Positions 61,088-64,000 of a DNA stretch of 64,000 bases are shown in pieces. The stretch comes from Proteromonas lacertae. Its lineage: Eukaryota > Sar > Bigyra > Opalinata > Proteromonadidae. Made by a program: the position numbers and the translations under genes. The stretch's first letter is position 1. The number at the start of each line of letters is the position of its first letter. The DNA is taken from positions 62,001 through 126,000 of the forward strand of contig NGBS01000012.1 of NCBI GenBank assembly GCA_002245135.1, in the 5' to 3' direction. Under the pieces are notes generated by a model, which made no database searches, was not told the DNA's origin, and saw only the letters and a program-made list of their open reading frames with translations.

Positions 61088-62334
61088 ATGCCTAAAGAAC
61101 CCCCTTTATATTCGGACGATGATCTACCACTTCTGAGATACTATCACTGTATATACAATTTCCCTTAATTTTAGTCTCATTCAAAGAAGCCAGAAGACTG
61201 TTTGATAAAATAGACTCAGTGTTTCAGTATATTTAACAGTATTATATTTTAAGAGATTGTGAGACTATTCCTTCCACAGCATTTGTTCATTTCTTCGATA
61301 AAAATTCGTCAACATGTAATATTAAACTAACAGTTATACTAACCGGTATTAATAATATCAATATATTTATTCTCATAATAGCTTACATCGCTAAATCACC
61401 AACTCAGTTAACAAAAAGTCAATTCCTGCTGCTTGTAGTAACAATTTGTTTGTCGGATCTACCATATGCCTCAATAGCTTTCGCATTATTCGCCACTGGG
61501 TCAAATAGTTGGCCAATACACAATATTTCTAATTTTGGAGAAGATATAGAAGGAAATAGTGAAATATTAAACACAATAATCACATATGATGCAAATCATG
61601 ATGGATCTCTCTCACAGAAAGAGTTTTACTTATTTTTCAGAAACAATTCATTTCTATTCAATCAACTTACCACATTTTTAGATAATATAAAGAAAATGAC
61701 ACTCGGAATGAAGGAATGGAATAGAATAAAGCATAGATATCATCATTTCCCAGAGATTTTAGAGTATCAATTAAACAATGGTATGGCAAATCCAAACTCT
61801 TCCATCTTTCATCGTTTAGCTCGTTGTTTTATGTGTTGTATGGAAGATCCATTAAAATACGATTATCCACCATTCGATCAAAGAGAAATATTAAGTTATC
61901 ATTATCAATCTTTACTTCAAAATATATTGAATAATGGTAGATATATACAATTGAATAATAATGGTCCTGGTGGTAATAATAATACATTTCATAAGACTAG
62001 TACCAACATTACTAACACATTGACATCACCAATATCTTCAAGATTAGCTAGAAATAGTAATTTCAGTAATGCTTCTTTGCCTTCAGTTAGAATGAATTAT
62101 ATGAGGAGACATAAAGAATCTGTGTCAAAATGTAATACTGCTAATCAAAAAGATGATAATTCGAAAAGACCAGTGAAAGATTTGAATGTGATTGGCCCTT
62201 CCTTAGATCAAAGAATGAAAACTAAACCTACACAAATTATGCCTGTTGATGCAAACATTCCCACTAGTCCAAGAGCTCAATTTGTTTCAAGACATAATTC
62301 ACCTGACTCTAAAAAAGATGATGATGATGAATGA
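61088..62334 (+). CDS. EF-hand protein with basic disordered tail
   Basis: Start MPKEPPLYSDDDLPLL, introns near 61149, 61223 and 61315, then PTQLTKSQFLLLVVTICLS and a canonical EF loop, DANHDGSLSQKEF (D1, N3, D5, S7, S9, E12 present), followed by LTTFLDNIKKMTLGMKEW. After about residue 230 the protein is Asn/Ser/Arg-rich and ends KKDDDDE. Likely a calcium sensor; the family is not identified. Joins of the first three small exons are plausible rather than certain. Confidence 0.6.
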
Positions 62335-62417
62335 ATGAGGAACCAATTATTTATATTGATCAATAAGTGTAATTATATTATTTAATGTAAATTTCTGTGT
62401 TTTTTTTTTCTGTAATG

Positions 62418-62425
62418 CAAGCTTG
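62418..62425. promoter_or_regulatory. CAAGCTTG palindrome upstream of pseudokinase-TPR gene
   Basis: Perfect 8-bp palindrome 48 bp before the start codon. It has the same half-sites as the spaced palindromes upstream of A/B and B'. Confidence 0.35.
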
Positions 62426-62472
62426 GATGTTGGTTTGAAAATCAAATTAACATAATTATCATTTTCTCGATA

Positions 62473-64000
62473 ATGGAACAATTTGGAGAGTTATGTAGTG
62501 TATATTGCGTATTTAATATACAATATTAATATATTATAGGTAATTAAAGAGTATAACAAGAATGATTTTTACTCTTTGTTGGAAGTAAAAAATAAAGAGA
62601 CAAATAAGTTGAAGATTATAAAGATATATAATAGAAATAATATAGATTCAAGGTCCTTAGACATATTTAAAAGAGAATATGAGAAACTGAAGAAATTAAA
62701 CCATAAAAATGTAATATCATATGAAAAAGTGATAATAAATGAAATGAATATAATACTGGTAATGAAAAAATACTCAAAATCTCTGATAGATTTGATAAAT
62801 GAAAAAGAGATGGAAGAGAATGATATAAATAATATTATAATAAAAATCTTGACAATGTTGAAAGAATTGCATGAAAATGGAATAATGTATAACAACATTA
62901 AACCAACTAATATTCTATTTGATTCGAATTATATCTAGTTGATAATTTGAATTATTTCTTAAAGCAGAATAATTTAGAAAATGATGATGTGAGTTATTTA
63001 AGTCCAGCTATATTGAATGGAGAAGTAATAGATGATGCCAGTAGTGATATATGGAATATAGGGTTGTTGATGTATGTATTATTAACGAAAAGAAATCCAT
63101 TTAACAAAGCGAGTAGAGAAGAAACAATAAACTCTATAAAAGAATGTAAATATGACAAAATAGAAAGAAAAGAAGCATATAATGCTATTTTGTCAAAACT
63201 ATTAAAAGTAAATAAAAAGGAAAGAATAATTACTGAGCATCTGATTAAAAGGTTGAATGAGATTATTTATAACTCAAAAATGGTATTAATAGAGAAAATG
63301 ATGAATGAAAGAAAATTTAATGAAGTATATTTTTAATATAAATGATTTTTAATAGAGTATAATATGTTTAAAAGAATTATTAGATAATCCTTATTCAAAT
63401 GATAAAAGGTGCAATATTTATAGTCTGTTAGGACAATGTTTCCTCCAATTAGTATTTATAACTATTTATCTATGATGAAAATAGGAAGATTGTGATGAAT
63501 CAATTCGTTATTTGCATTTAGCTCTAGATAATTCTTCAACTTCAGAAGTTAAAGAAATGATTTTTATTGATCTTGCTGCAGCCTATATGATTAAAGTACA
63601 ACATATTTTATATATTTATTAAATAGAATGATTATCAAAAATCAATTCATTATGGAAAAATGGGATTGTTATATAGTGTAACACCAGAGAGAAAGTCCAT
63701 TTTAAATTACTGTATTGCTATTAACTATAATAAATTGGTATGTTGAATATATATTAGTATTATTTCTTTTCTGATTAGAATCATTATGAAGATTCTATTT
63801 GTTACGGAAAAGAATCATTGAAGAATAATGAGAATTGTTTTACAAAAAGTCAAAATTCATTTCTTATAGGAGAATGTTATTATAAAATTGTATTATTATT
63901 TGTTCTATTGTCAATTTAGAAGGATTACAAAGAGTCAATAAGTTATTTTATAAATGCATTAGAATGTTCGCTGTCAAATGAACTAAGATACAAGTGTAAC
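62473..64000 (+). CDS. Pseudokinase-TPR fusion, runs off the window
   Basis: Exon 1 62473-62499 (MEQFGELCS), intron 62500-62539, exon 2 to 63324, then a 31-nt intron into TPR exons. Kinase part: FYSLLEVKNKETNKLKIIKIY (beta-3 Lys), FKREYEKLKKLNHKNVISYE, then a catalytic loop reading YNNIKPTN where HRDxKPEN is expected, so the catalytic Asp is Asn; DFG is DNL. SPAILNG and SSDIWNIGLLMYVLLTKRNPF follow. A one-base shortfall near 62930 (just before LVDNLNYF) interrupts the frame. TPR repeats: SIICLKELLDNPYSN, SIRYLHLALDNSS, DYQKSIHYGKMGLLYS, HYEDSICYGKESL, DYKESISYFINALECS. The gene continues beyond base 64000. It could be a pseudogene or a protein with one sequencing error. Confidence 0.7.

Noticed and set aside
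1..64000. CRISPR arrays, insertion sequences, transposase or reverse-transcriptase genes, telomere repeats
   Set aside because: Looked for and not seen; duplications here are gene-sized without target-site duplications or terminal repeats.

Overview
This window is nuclear DNA from a very AT-rich (roughly 25% GC) unicellular eukaryote that I cannot place to lineage. Evidence: dozens of tiny spliceosomal introns (mostly 24-41 nt, GTA...TAG, nearly pure A/T), standard stop codons (TAA, TAG and TGA all end genes), genes packed on both strands with very short divergent promoters, and a tRNA-Trp(CCA) gene. Cilium/centriole-type genes (an OFD1-like LisH protein, a calcyphosin-like EF-hand protein) suggest a flagellated or ciliated cell. 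Most gene models below were assembled by joining frames across these introns by eye.

Layout. 1-7.1 kb: the 3' end of a J-domain chaperone, then a ~2,000-residue surface adhesin (signal peptide, PA14 and Ig/cadherin-like repeats, one membrane span). 7.2-21.5 kb: an accessory block. Two near-identical pseudokinase genes (A, 7.2-8.9 kb, minus; A', 17.7-19.3 kb, plus) form a 1,377-bp inverted repeat. Two kinase-LRR fusion genes (B, 9.0-10.8 kb, plus; B', 19.5-21.2 kb, minus) share a 256-bp conversion-like tract. Between the copies lie a tRNA-Trp gene and a ~2,000-residue PH/armadillo/RanBP2-finger/IQ scaffold gene. A decayed tRNA-Trp lies at the right edge.

21.5-29.8 kb (mostly minus): a C2-like/low-complexity protein, a USP22-type ubiquitin hydrolase, a secreted protein that joins a CULT (cereblon-type) domain to an MRH (OS-9-type lectin) domain, and head-to-head with it an EEF1AKMT4-like methyltransferase whose start codon is only 4 bp away. 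29.9-34 kb: an E/Q/P-repeat acidic protein and an unknown gene. 34.1-43.4 kb: housekeeping and trafficking genes: methylthioribose-1-phosphate isomerase, ERGIC3/Erv46, a coiled-coil protein, an ABHD1/3-type hydrolase, a PDZ protein, a TBC1D13-type Rab GAP and a type II membrane glycosyltransferase-like protein.

44.2-56.7 kb: a zinc-finger/basic-tail protein, a Kelch-SAM-RING protein, a kinesin with a possible OGFr-like C-terminus, a broken GLTP-fold lipid-transfer gene and an OFD1-like centriolar protein. 56.8-64 kb: an alpha/beta hydrolase, nicotinate phosphoribosyltransferase, two EF-hand proteins, and a pseudokinase-TPR fusion running off the end.

Three themes stand out. First, a local family of kinase-like proteins (A, A', B, B' and the one at 62.5 kb) with degenerate catalytic motifs and different C-terminal modules (LRR, TPR or an unknown helical region), sharing a CAAGC/GCTTG promoter element. 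Second, the CULT-MRH fusion. Third, recurrent single-base reading-frame breaks, most of them one extra base in a short C or G run, which are either sequence errors or something biological.
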